Of a stretch of 64,000 bases of DNA, positions 33,204 through 41,140 are shown piece after piece. A program made the translations under genes and the position numbers. The notes below the pieces were generated by a model. The model did no database searches, was not told the origin of the DNA, and was given only the letters and a program-made list of their open reading frames with translations. Positions within the stretch are counted from its first letter, which is position 1. The number at the start of each line of letters is the position of its first letter. The DNA comes from Paenarthrobacter sp. DKR-5 (lineage in GTDB: Bacteria > Actinomycetota > Actinomycetes > Actinomycetales > Micrococcaceae): positions 186,001 through 250,000 of the forward strand of contig NZ_JAHBOI010000002.1 of NCBI RefSeq assembly GCF_018531425.1. The letters are read 5' to 3'.

Positions 33204-33938
33204 TCAGTGGCCCATGCCCAAGCCGCCGTCGACGGGAATGACGGCCCCGGAGATGTAGGCTGCCTCGTCGGAGGCGAGCCAGCGCACCACGTTGGCCACT
33301 TCTTCGGGCTCGGCGAAGCGGCCGGCGGGAACCGACGCGAGGTAGCTCTTTTGGGTCTCCTCGGGCAGCTCGGCGGTCATGTCAGTGTTGATGAACCCCG
33401 GGGCCACGACGTTGGCGGTGATGCCGCGCGAGCCGAGCTCGCGGGTGAGTGAGCGTGCGATGCCGACCAGGCCCGCCTTGGACGCGGAATAGTTGATCTG
33501 GCCGGGTGCACCGTAAAGGCCGGAGACCGAGGAAATCAGCACAACGCGGCCCTTGCGCAGCCTGATCATTCCCTTGGAGGCACGCTTGATGACGCGGAAG
33601 GCGCCGGTGAGGTTGGTGTCGACGACGTCGGTGAAGTCCTGCTCGGACATCCGCAGCAGGAGCGTGTCGCGGGTGATGCCCGCGTTGGCCACCAGCACTT
33701 CGACCGGCCCGTGCGCCGCTTCCACCTCGGTGAAGGCCGCATCGACCGAGGCCATATCGGTCACGTCCGCCTTGACCCCGAGGATCCCTTCGGGCAGCTC
33801 ACCGCTGCGGTAGGTCACGGCCACCTTGTCGCCGTTGGCAAGGAAGGCCTTGGCGATGGCCAGCCCGATCCCCCGGTTGCCGCCCGTGACCAGTACGCTG
33901 CGCGGTGCGGGCGCGGAAGGGTTCGCTTCGTTTGTCAT
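33204..33938 (-). CDS. fabG: 3-oxoacyl-[acyl-carrier-protein] reductase FabG
   Basis: The 244-residue classical SDR reduces 3-oxoacyl-ACP with NADPH in fatty-acid synthesis. Motifs are VLVTGGNRGIGLAIAKAF, ANAGITRDTLLLRM, SSVSGLYGAPGQINYSASK with Ser-Tyr-Lys intact, and NVVAPGFINTDMT. ATG 33938 has AGGAGGAAAGA upstream, which rules out the longer in-frame start. It heads a two-gene unit with the altered SDR. Confidence 0.94.
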   Translation of the reverse strand: MTNEANPSAPAPRSVLVTGGNRGIGLAIAKAFLANGDKVAVTYRSGELPEGILGVKADVTDMASVDAAFTEVEAAHGPVEVLVANAGITRDTLLLRMSEQDFTDVVDTNLTGAFRVIKRASKGMIRLRKGRVVLISSVSGLYGAPGQINYSASKAGLVGIARSLTRELGSRGITANVVAPGFINTDMTAELPEETQKSYLASVPAGRFAEPEEVANVVRWLASDEAAYISGAVIPVDGGLGMGH

Positions 33939-33965
33939 TCTTTCCTCCTGAGTCTCCAGCACAGC

Positions 33966-33971
33966 ATCCTA
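33966..33971 (-). promoter_or_regulatory. Candidate -10 of fabG
   Basis: TAGGAT on the minus strand lies 27 nt before the ATG, giving a leader of about 21 nt that holds the strong AGGAGG. Confidence 0.4.
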
Positions 33972-34056
33972 TCGGCACCGGCCAAGGGCACCACGGCGCC
34001 GGCTTTTTCGTTACTCCGTAGAAAGTGACAGAATTGGCGGAGGCCTTTGGAGTGGA

Positions 34057-34452
34057 ATGAAGAAGCAATCAGCAGTCCCCCACGATGTGCACAACATCAC
34101 CGACGCCCCCACCGCCCACACGGATGAGATGCGTCAGCGCATGATCAAGTACGCCGTGGCGATGGGCATCCGCATGGTCTGCCTGGTGCTGATCTTCGTC
34201 CTCCCCGGGTGGTTCAAGCTGATCGCCGTGGCCGGCGCCGTCTTCCTGCCATGGGTTGCGGTCATCATCGCCAACGGAGGCAGCGACACCATGAACGAAC
34301 ACAGCAACGCCCTGCTCGACGCAGCGCCCCTGACCGAGCTGCCCGTTGCCGGGCCCGAGCCTGCTGCTCCGCCGGCGGACAGCGAGGTGCTCCAGGGCGA
34401 GATCATCCAGGAGGAGGAAAAGCCCGGGGCGAACGGAGGGGAGCCCCGATGA
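34057..34452 (+). CDS. DUF3099-family membrane protein
   Basis: The 131-residue protein has two adjacent hydrophobic helices (about 38-58 and 59-76) after an N-terminal soluble stretch, then an acidic, Pro-rich tail. The layout and YAVAMGIRMVCLVLIFVLPG match the actinobacterial DUF3099 family, which has no assigned function. GGAG precedes the ATG. It overlaps the next gene by 4 nt and opens the operon leading to SURF1 and YbaK, so a membrane or respiratory-assembly role is possible. Confidence 0.8.
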   Translation: MKKQSAVPHDVHNITDAPTAHTDEMRQRMIKYAVAMGIRMVCLVLIFVLPGWFKLIAVAGAVFLPWVAVIIANGGSDTMNEHSNALLDAAPLTELPVAGPEPAAPPADSEVLQGEIIQEEEKPGANGGEPR

Positions 34453-34700
34453 ACCTCTTCGACATGCTCGGCGGCAGTGCGCCCGGGACTGCCGGCGACG
34501 CCGCTCCTGCGCGCACGATGTGCTCCCGCAAGGCCTGCCGTGAGGCCGCCAGCTGGAAGCTGCTCTGGAACAACCCGAAGATCCACACGCCCGAACGCCG
34601 CAAAACCTGGCTGGCCTGCGACGAACATGTGGCCTGGCTGCAGGACTACCTCCAGACGAGGAACCTGTGGCGCGAGACCCTTCCCCTTGAGGAGCAGTAA
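34449..34700 (+). CDS. Small Cys/His-rich protein, possible metal-binding
   Basis: The 83-residue protein has MCSRKACREAASW and TWLACDEHVAWLQDYL, four Cys/His positions able to bind a metal, around an aromatic core. I do not recognise an assigned function. ATG overlaps the DUF3099 stop (ATGA) and the stop lies 7 nt before the SURF1 start, so all are cotranslated. Position suggests a role with cytochrome oxidase assembly, which is inference. Confidence 0.75.
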   Translation: MNLFDMLGGSAPGTAGDAAPARTMCSRKACREAASWKLLWNNPKIHTPERRKTWLACDEHVAWLQDYLQTRNLWRETLPLEEQ

Positions 34701-34707
34701 CCGACCG

Positions 34708-35574
34708 ATGTACGGATTCCTCCTGAGCGGCAAATGGATCGGCTATTTGCTCCTGACAGCACTTTTCGCGCTCGTGTGCGCCGGCCTGGGCATGTGGCAG
34801 CTTGACCGGCGCCGCGAGGTGCTGGCCGACATCAACAGGATCACAAGCAACTATTCCGCTGCGCCCGTCCCCTACGAGCAGGCACGCGGCGAGTTCCAGT
34901 CGCTCGACGCGTCCAGGGAATGGAGCCAGGTCCGCCTGGTCGGGCGCTACGACGTCGCCGGCCAGCGGATCGTGCGGAACCGGCCGTTCAACGGCCAGCC
35001 GGGATACGAGGTGCTGGTTCCGCTGCGGCTCGTGAACGGGGACTCCGTGGTCATCGACCGCGGCTGGCTGCCGATCGGAAACCAGCAGGCCGGCCGGCCG
35101 GACAGCGTGCCGGCTCCCCCGGCAGGCCAGGTCACCGTCACCGCGCGGCTCAAGCCCGGGGAACCGGTCATTGACCGTGGTGCTCCCGCCGGCCAGCTCG
35201 CCTCCATCAATCTGCCGGCCTACGGCAAGGAACTGGGCTACCCGCTCATGACCGGCGCGTACGGGCTGCTCGCCTCCGAGTCTCCGGCCGCTTCCGCCAT
35301 GCCGGTGCAGTTCCCGATGCCCTCGCTGGACGAAGGCCCGCATCTGTCCTATGCAATGCAGTGGTTCGCGTTCGGCGTGCTGTTCTTCGTCGGCTACGGC
35401 TACGCCGCGCGTCAGCAGGCCATCTCGGACCGGCTCTACGCGGACGAGGATGCCGAGGACGACGAGGTGCAGTACGCGGCGGTGCGGCCGGACCGTCCGC
35501 GCCCGGTTCGCCGTCGTCGCCGCCCCACTGCCGAGGAAGAGGAAGACGCCCTGCTTGACGCGCAGGGCCTGTGA
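34708..35574 (+). CDS. SURF1-family cytochrome oxidase assembly protein
   Basis: The 288-residue protein has the SURF1 plan: an N-terminal transmembrane helix (KWIGYLLLTALFALVCAGLG), a periplasmic beta domain with GMWQLDRRREVL, GRYD, VIDRGWLPIGNQQAG, and a second helix near LSYAMQWFAFGVLFFVGYGY. The tail is a long acidic/basic cytoplasmic extension. SURF1 aids heme A insertion into cytochrome c oxidase. Heme O/A synthase genes lie about 15 kb away in the window. ATG 34708 was picked by the membrane helix. Confidence 0.9.
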   Translation: MYGFLLSGKWIGYLLLTALFALVCAGLGMWQLDRRREVLADINRITSNYSAAPVPYEQARGEFQSLDASREWSQVRLVGRYDVAGQRIVRNRPFNGQPGYEVLVPLRLVNGDSVVIDRGWLPIGNQQAGRPDSVPAPPAGQVTVTARLKPGEPVIDRGAPAGQLASINLPAYGKELGYPLMTGAYGLLASESPAASAMPVQFPMPSLDEGPHLSYAMQWFAFGVLFFVGYGYAARQQAISDRLYADEDAEDDEVQYAAVRPDRPRPVRRRRRPTAEEEEDALLDAQGL

Positions 35575-36044
35575 CGGGGCAGCCGGACCCGGTCGACAGG
35601 GTCCGCAGCGCGCTGGCCGCCCTCGGGGCCGAGGACACTGTCCAGCGCTTCAGCAACGACGTCCCCACAGCGGCGGACGCCGCCCGCGAACTGGGCTGTG
35701 ACGTGGCCGCCATCGCGAACAGCCTGGTGTTCGAACTCGACGGGGAGCCGCTGCTGGTCCTCGCCAGCGGAGCAGCCCGCATCGACACCCGCCTCGTCGC
35801 CGCGAGCCTCGGCGCCCGCAGAGTGCGCCGGGCGAGCGCGGACTTCGTCCTCGAGCACACCGGGCAGCAGGTGGGCGGTGTCGCGCCCGTCGGCCACCCG
35901 ACTGCGCTGCGCACGCTCCTGGACGCCAGCCTGGCGGCACACCAGGTGCTCTGGGCAGGGGCAGGCGACCACCGGTCGATGTTCTCCATCAGCTTTGACA
36001 CGCTCCGGCGCATCACGGGGGCCACGGTGATGGAGGTCCGGTGA
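35571..36044 (+). CDS. YbaK/EbsC-family aminoacyl-tRNA deacylase
   Basis: The 157-residue single-domain protein belongs to the YbaK/ProX editing family. Features are AANSL-type turn IANSLVFELDGEPLLVLASG, the catalytic-Lys region around ARRVRRASADFV (here Arg-rich) and GGVAPVGHP. It hydrolyses mischarged Cys/Ala-tRNA(Pro) or related. The GTG start overlaps the SURF1 stop by 4 nt. The family Lys in the usual K-ADFV position appears as Arg/Ser here, so activity should be checked. Confidence 0.85.
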   Translation: MTGQPDPVDRVRSALAALGAEDTVQRFSNDVPTAADAARELGCDVAAIANSLVFELDGEPLLVLASGAARIDTRLVAASLGARRVRRASADFVLEHTGQQVGGVAPVGHPTALRTLLDASLAAHQVLWAGAGDHRSMFSISFDTLRRITGATVMEVR

Positions 36045-36063
36045 GCGGCCCGGACACCCCGGA

Positions 36064-36117
36064 TAGCAAAGCGGACCGGCGATAGGGAAAGTTCCCTATC
36101 GCCGGTCCGCCTTGCTA
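36064..36117. terminator. Strong bidirectional terminator
   Basis: A 26-nt inverted repeat with one mismatch (36064-36089 with 36092-36117) separated by 2 nt lies between the convergent ybaK-type and ABC-F genes. It is the longest simple terminator hairpin in the window. Confidence 0.8.
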
Positions 36118-36152
36118 ACGCAGGGTCAGGTTGCGGGGTCAGATTGCGCGGG

Positions 36153-37751
36153 TCAGGCGAGGGTGACCAGGTCCAGGTAGTCCTCGTTCCACAGGTCTTC
36201 GACGCCGTCGGGCAGCAGCACCACGCGCTCCGGGTTGAGCGCCTCGACAGCGCCCTCGTCGTGGCTCACCATAACGACCGCCCCCGTGTAGTTGCGCAGG
36301 GCGCCGAGGATCTCCGCGCGGCTGGCCGGGTCCAGGTTGTTGGTCGGCTCGTCCAGGAGCAGCACGTTCGCCGAGGACGCCACGATGGTCGCCAGGGCCA
36401 GACGCGTCTTCTCGCCGCCGGACAGGACGCCCGCCGGCTTGTCGACGTCGTCGCCGGAGAACAGGAACGAGCCCAGGATGCCGCGCACCTCGGCGTCCTT
36501 CAGGTCCGGCGCCGCCGACCGCATGTTCTCCAGCACCGTGCGGCCGGTGTCAAGGGTTTCGTGCTCCTGGGCGTAGTAGCCGATCTTGAGTCCGTGGCCG
36601 GGGACGACGTCGCCCGTGTCGGGCCTGTCCACGCCGGCCAGCATGCGCAGCAAGGTGGTCTTGCCGGCGCCGTTCAGGCCGAGAATGACGACCTTGGAAC
36701 CGCGGTCGATCGCAAGGTCGACGTCGGTGAAGATTTCCAGCGAGCCGTACGACTTGCTCAGGCCCTCGGCCGTCAGGGGGGTCTTGCCGCAGGGTGCCGG
36801 CTCGGGGAAGCGCAGCGCCGCCACGCGGTCGCTCGCGCGGACCGCCTCAAGACCGCTGAGCAGCCGTTCGGCGCGCTTGGCCATGTTCTGGGCGGCCACG
36901 GCCTTCGTGGCTTTGGCGCGCATCTTGTTGGCCTGGTCCATCAGGACCTGCGCCTTCTTTTCGGCGTTCGCGCGCTCACGCTTGCGCGCCCGCTCGTCGG
37001 TCTCGCGCTGCATCAAGTAGCGCTTCCAGCCCATGTTGTACTGGTCGATTGACGCGCGGTTGGCGTCCAGGTGGAACACCTTGTTCACCGTCGCCTCCAG
37101 CAGGTCGACGTCGTGGCTGATCACGATCAAGCCGCCCTGGTGGCTCTTGAGGAAGTCCCGCAGCCAGCTGATCGAGTCCGCGTCGAGGTGGTTGGTCGGC
37201 TCGTCCAGCAGCATCGTCTCAGCGCCGGAGAACAGGATGCGCGCGAGTTCGACGCGCCGGCGCTGACCGCCGGAGAGAGTGCGCAGCGGTTGCGCGAGGA
37301 TGCGGTCCGGCAGCGCCAGGTTCGAGGAGATGGCTGCCGCCTCGGCCTCGGCCGCGTACCCGCCGTTGGCAAGGAACTCGGCTTCGAGCCGGTCATAGCG
37401 GCGCATGGCCTTGGCATGGACCTCGGGGTCGTCGCTCGCCATCTCGGTCTGCGTCTGGTGCAGCTTGCGGGAGACAATGTCGAGGTTGCGGGCGGAGAGG
37501 ATGCGGTCGCGGGCCAGCTGCTCCATGTCCGGGGTGCGCGGGTCCTGCGGCAGGTAGCCGATTTCCCCGGACCGGATGACCTCGCCGCCGGCGGGCAGGC
37601 CTTCACCGGCGAGCACGCGGGTCAGGGTCGTCTTGCCTGCACCGTTACGGCCCACGAGCCCGATCTTGTCTCCCTTGTCGACGCGGAAGCTCACCCCGTC
37701 CATCAGCAGGCGCGCGCCGGCGCGAAGCTCGAGATTGGACACAGTGATCAC
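36153..37751 (-). CDS. ABC-F family ATPase (ribosome-associated)
   Basis: The 532-residue protein has two ABC domains in one chain. The first has GRNGAGKTTLTRVLAG, LSGGQRRRVELARIL and LLDEPTNHLD; the second has GLNGAGKTTLLRMLAG, LSGGEKTRLALATIV and LLDEPTNNLD. A charged linker (about 240-300) joins them and no membrane segment exists. ABC-F proteins act on the ribosome E site in translation control or antibiotic protection. The GTG start has AAAGG upstream. The subfamily was not resolved. Confidence 0.93.
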   Translation of the reverse strand: MITVSNLELRAGARLLMDGVSFRVDKGDKIGLVGRNGAGKTTLTRVLAGEGLPAGGEVIRSGEIGYLPQDPRTPDMEQLARDRILSARNLDIVSRKLHQTQTEMASDDPEVHAKAMRRYDRLEAEFLANGGYAAEAEAAAISSNLALPDRILAQPLRTLSGGQRRRVELARILFSGAETMLLDEPTNHLDADSISWLRDFLKSHQGGLIVISHDVDLLEATVNKVFHLDANRASIDQYNMGWKRYLMQRETDERARKRERANAEKKAQVLMDQANKMRAKATKAVAAQNMAKRAERLLSGLEAVRASDRVAALRFPEPAPCGKTPLTAEGLSKSYGSLEIFTDVDLAIDRGSKVVILGLNGAGKTTLLRMLAGVDRPDTGDVVPGHGLKIGYYAQEHETLDTGRTVLENMRSAAPDLKDAEVRGILGSFLFSGDDVDKPAGVLSGGEKTRLALATIVASSANVLLLDEPTNNLDPASRAEILGALRNYTGAVVMVSHDEGAVEALNPERVVLLPDGVEDLWNEDYLDLVTLA

Positions 37752-37875
37752 AGGAAGGGCCTTTCAGTGGGTGAGCAACCTGTCTATTCTACGGCAACGC
37801 CCGGCGGCGGCCGCTTTCAATCCTCCGCAGCCGCTTTCGTAGAAACACGACAAACACTTGCCCGCCTGCTGGCGC

Positions 37876-37912
37876 TATTCTCGATCCATAGCCAGCCTGA
37901 ATTGTTGGTTAC
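37876..37912 (+). promoter_or_regulatory. Candidate bioY promoter and downstream operator-like site
   Basis: TATTCT (37876-37881) is a candidate -10. TGAAT and GTTAC, 5 nt apart (37898-37912), lie just after the expected start point. The half-sites resemble the actinobacterial BioQ operator (TGAAC-N3-GTTAC), but spacing and one base differ, so this is only a lead. The rest of 37752-37933 shows nothing else. Confidence 0.25.
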
Positions 37913-37933
37913 CTCCAGAACGAAAGGGCTCCG

Positions 37934-38596
37934 ATGCCTAAGACCGACGGGAAGCAAGAGCCGGCAACGACGCAGGCATCGCCCGGGCCCGGCGGCTCCG
38001 ACGCGAAGCCGCAGGCTGCCGGCCGGCGCCGCTGGAACTCCACCGACCTCGCACTGATCGCCGTGTTCGCAGCGCTGGTGGCCGGGTCGGCTGTCGTGCC
38101 CGGCATCCCGGTCGGCAACATCGGCGTGCCCATTACCCTGCAGACGCTGTTTGTGCTGCTGACCGGGCTCGTCCTCGGCGCGGGCCGTGCGGCTGCCGCC
38201 GTCGGACTCTACGTCCTGCTCGGCCTCGCGGGCCTGCCGATCTTCAGCAATTTCCGCGGCGGCCTTGGCATCCTCGCCGGCCCCTCCGCCGGCTACATCA
38301 TCGCGTTCCCGCTGGCCGCGGCCCTCGCCGGGTGGCTCGCGGCCGTTGTGCTGCGCCGGACACGCCGGGCACGCGGTGTGTTGCTCTTCGTCTGCGCCAT
38401 GGCCGCAAGCCTGCTGCTGATCCACACCCTCGGGGTGGCCGGCATGGTCCTCAATGCCAAGCTCGACGGCGCGACCGCGATCGTGAAGGACGCGGTCTTC
38501 CTTCCCGGGGACGTGATCAAGAACGTCCTCGCGGCGCTGATCGCCGTCAGCCTGCACAAGGCATTCCCCGACCTTCTGGTGCGCCGCGCCAGGTGA
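37934..38596 (+). CDS. bioY: Biotin transporter substrate-binding component BioY
   Basis: The 220-residue ECF S-component has an about 35-residue soluble N terminus followed by six hydrophobic helices, with the family landmarks VPITLQTLFVLLTGLVLG, LYVLLGLAGLPIFS and GPSAGYIIAFPLAA. It binds biotin with high affinity in the membrane. GAAAGGG precedes the ATG. It overlaps bioM by 4 nt, and bioY-bioM-bioN form a full ECF transporter operon. Confidence 0.96.
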   Translation: MPKTDGKQEPATTQASPGPGGSDAKPQAAGRRRWNSTDLALIAVFAALVAGSAVVPGIPVGNIGVPITLQTLFVLLTGLVLGAGRAAAAVGLYVLLGLAGLPIFSNFRGGLGILAGPSAGYIIAFPLAAALAGWLAAVVLRRTRRARGVLLFVCAMAASLLLIHTLGVAGMVLNAKLDGATAIVKDAVFLPGDVIKNVLAALIAVSLHKAFPDLLVRRAR

Positions 38597-39309
38597 GCCG
38601 GATCGAGTTTGACGGCGCCGGTGTCGACGTCCTTGACGGCGCCGGCGCACCACGGGAGATCCTCTCCGGGGTGTCGCTGACGCTGACGGAACAGCGGATC
38701 GCCGTCGTCGGCGCCAACGGGTCCGGCAAGTCGACCCTGCTCCGGCTGCTGAACGGGCTGGTGCTGCCCACCCGCGGCGCCGTCAGGGTGGACGGTCTCG
38801 ACACCCGGACCGCGGGGGCGAAAGTGCGCAGGATCGTCGGTTTCGGCTTCACCGACCCCCTCTCCCAGCTGGTGATGCCGACGCCGCGGGAGGACGTCGA
38901 ACTTTCGCTCCGCCGGGTCCACCGGGACCGCAAGGAACGGCGCCGCACGGCGCAGGCGCTGCTGGCGAACTTCGGCTTGGAACGGCTCGCCGACCAGAGC
39001 ATCTACGAGCTCTCCGGCGGGGAGCGGCAGCTGCTGGCGCTGGTCACGCTGCTCGCCGTCGAGCCGCGCGTCCTGGTCCTCGACGAGCCGTCCACGCTGC
39101 TGGACCTGCGCAACCGGGAGTTGCTGCGGCGTGTGCTGTCCGGACTGGCCCAGCAGGTGGTTTTCTCCACGCACGACCTTGAGCTCGCACTCGACGCCGA
39201 GCGCGTGCTGGTGGTGGATGACGGCGGCATCGTCTTCGACGGCGCCCCGCACGAGGCGGTGGACCGCTACCGGACCCTTGCGGGTGCCCGGGATCCGGGC
39301 GCGCCGTGA
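38593..39309 (+). CDS. bioM: Biotin ECF transporter ATPase BioM
   Basis: The 238-residue ATPase has Walker A GANGSGKSTLLRLLNG, the ECF Q-helix region VGFGFTDPLSQLVMP, LSGGERQLLALVTLLA and Walker B LVLDEPSTLLDL. It powers the BioYMN transporter. The GTG start overlaps the bioY stop and the stop overlaps the bioN start, both by 4 nt. Confidence 0.94.
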   Translation: MSRIEFDGAGVDVLDGAGAPREILSGVSLTLTEQRIAVVGANGSGKSTLLRLLNGLVLPTRGAVRVDGLDTRTAGAKVRRIVGFGFTDPLSQLVMPTPREDVELSLRRVHRDRKERRRTAQALLANFGLERLADQSIYELSGGERQLLALVTLLAVEPRVLVLDEPSTLLDLRNRELLRRVLSGLAQQVVFSTHDLELALDAERVLVVDDGGIVFDGAPHEAVDRYRTLAGARDPGAP

Positions 39310-39968
39310 GGGGCCACGCCTTCCTGGTGGGGACCTATCACGAAGGGAGCTCCCCGGTGCACCGGGCTCCTCTGTGGCTGAAGTTCCTGCTGGTCTGCCT
39401 CACCGGTGCCGCGGCGTTCGTCCTGGTCGACTGGGTAGTCTCCGCCGCGCTGGTCTTCGCCCTCCTCCTGCTGCACCTGCTCGCGCAGCTCCCGGCCTCG
39501 CACCTCCGGCGCACGGCGGCGGCGCTGGCACCAATGGCCCTCATCCTCGGCGGCTGGCAGTGGTGGCAGCTGGGCCTGCCCGCAGCGGCCCGGATCGTGC
39601 TCAATATTGCCGCCTGTGTGCTGGCCGCGGGCTTGATGACCGCGACCACGCCCGTCCAGCAACTGCTGGACGGGCTCGTCCGAGCATCGGGGCCGCTGCG
39701 GCGGTTCGGCGCCGATCCGGAACGCTTCGGGCTGACGATGGCCCTGATGCTCAGAAGCATCCCGTTTGTCCTCGGAGCCTTTGCGGACAGCCGTGCCGCG
39801 GCCCGCGCACGCGGACTGGAACGCAGCCCCCGCGCCCGTCTGCTGCCCGTCGTGATCGGGACCGTCGCCTACGCCCGCCAGACCGGCGAGGCTCTCGCTG
39901 CCCGAGGCCTCGGCGACGCCGACGCCGACGCCGACGAAGAAGCAAGCGCCGGCGAAGGAGCGGGTTAG
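39306..39968 (+). CDS. bioN: Biotin ECF transporter transmembrane component BioN
   Basis: The 220-residue EcfT protein has four to five hydrophobic helices and the two coupling-helix Ala-Arg-Gly motifs, AAARARGLE and EALAARGLG, that contact BioM. A short tail repeats Asp-Ala (DADADADEE), encoded by a small GACGCC tandem repeat. Its stop overlaps the stop of the convergent thiolase gene (39965-39968). Confidence 0.92.
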   Translation: MRGHAFLVGTYHEGSSPVHRAPLWLKFLLVCLTGAAAFVLVDWVVSAALVFALLLLHLLAQLPASHLRRTAAALAPMALILGGWQWWQLGLPAAARIVLNIAACVLAAGLMTATTPVQQLLDGLVRASGPLRRFGADPERFGLTMALMLRSIPFVLGAFADSRAAARARGLERSPRARLLPVVIGTVAYARQTGEALAARGLGDADADADEEASAGEGAG

Positions 39969-41140
39969 AACCTCTCCCAGCGGAAGAGCACCGAGGTCCC
40001 GAGGCCGCCCGCACCGCTGACCAACGCCAGGGCCAGGTCGCCGTGAGCCGTTGCCCGCCGCGCCTGGTGGAAAAGGCGGGTCACGAGCACGGCTCCCGAA
40101 GCTCCGTACGGGTGGCCGAGCGCCAATGCTCCGCCTTCCCGGTTCACCCGGTCCGGGTCCACTCCCAGCAGGTCCAGGCTGGCCAGCACCTGCGCCGCGA
40201 AGGCTTCGTTGAACTCCATGAAGCCCGCGGCGCGGACCGCGTCCGGCCCCGCGAAGCGCTCAGCGGCCGCAGCAGCGCCAACGCCAAGGAGGTTCGGGTC
40301 CACTCCGGCGGAGCCTCCGTCGACGAACACCAGACCCTCGGTCGCGCCGAGCCTGCGCGCCTGCGCGACGGAGGTGACCGCAACAGCGGCCGCCCCGTCG
40401 CTGAAGCCGCAGGAATTGCCCGCGGTGACGGTCCCGCCGGATCGGAAGGCTGCGGGAAACCGCGCGAGCAGCTGCGCCGACATGCGGCGCCGCGCACCGT
40501 CGTCCTCCTCCACCCGGCGCCCGGCAATGGTCAGCGGGACCAGTTCCCCGGCGAACGCCCCGGCGTCGGCGGCAGCTGCTGCCAGACGGTGGCTGCGCAG
40601 CGCAAACGCGTCCTGCCGCTCACGGCCGATGCCGTAGTGCTCGGCCACGTTTTCCGCGGCCTCCCCCATCTCAGGATCCCCGATCTCCGGCGGTGCGTGC
40701 CGGGCGCGGTCGTAGAACTCAAGGGACCCGTCCGGCAGCCGGTGCGCCCGTGCAGGCGCAGTACTGATGCTCTCGGCGCCCCCGGCCAGGAAGATCCCTC
40801 CGGCACCGCCGGCTACGAGGCGGGCCGCGAGAAGCACGGCGTCGAGCCCGGACCCGCACTGCCTGTCCACCGTCAGACCGGGCACGGAGACGGGAAAGCC
40901 CGCGCTGAGCAAGGCAAGCCGCGCCAGGTTGCCTCCGCCGCCGGCCGCGTTGCCCGCGATGACGTCGCTGATATCCGGCGGAGCTATCGCCGCATCCGCC
41001 GCCACAGCGCCGAGCACAGGGGCCAGCAGTTCGTGGACCTGCAGGGAGGCCAGCGCACCGCCCGCTCTCGTGATCGGGGTCCGGCGGGCGGCGATCACCA
41101 CGGGCGTCCGGTCCGCATCTGCCCGGATGAAGTCACTCAA
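39965..41140 (-). CDS. Thiolase-family protein, YhfS-like, with second active-site Cys replaced
   Basis: The 391-residue thiolase fold protein has the nucleophile Cys in TVDRQCGSGLDAVL, NEAFAAQVL and the His in ALGHPYGASGA. The C-terminal motif that normally carries the second catalytic Cys (CxGGGxG) reads LVSGAGGLG, so Ser stands at the Cys position. It starts at TTG 41140, overlapping the ligase stop by 8 nt; no better in-frame start is near. With the upstream acyl-CoA ligase and the facing bioYMN genes it resembles Bacillus yhfS-yhfT next to bioY2, a predicted biotin-linked pair. Confidence 0.85.
   Translation of the reverse strand: MSDFIRADADRTPVVIAARRTPITRAGGALASLQVHELLAPVLGAVAADAAIAPPDISDVIAGNAAGGGGNLARLALLSAGFPVSVPGLTVDRQCGSGLDAVLLAARLVAGGAGGIFLAGGAESISTAPARAHRLPDGSLEFYDRARHAPPEIGDPEMGEAAENVAEHYGIGRERQDAFALRSHRLAAAAADAGAFAGELVPLTIAGRRVEEDDGARRRMSAQLLARFPAAFRSGGTVTAGNSCGFSDGAAAVAVTSVAQARRLGATEGLVFVDGGSAGVDPNLLGVGAAAAAERFAGPDAVRAAGFMEFNEAFAAQVLASLDLLGVDPDRVNREGGALALGHPYGASGAVLVTRLFHQARRATAHGDLALALVSGAGGLGTSVLFRWERF

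Noticed and set aside
37898-37912. BioQ site upstream of bioY.
   Set aside because: TGAAT and GTTAC are present but the spacing is 5 rather than 3 and one base differs, so it was kept only as a low-confidence lead inside the promoter entry.
39912-39935. GACGCC tandem repeat at the bioN 3' end.
   Set aside because: A short in-frame triplet-compatible repeat that encodes an acidic tail; no sign of function.
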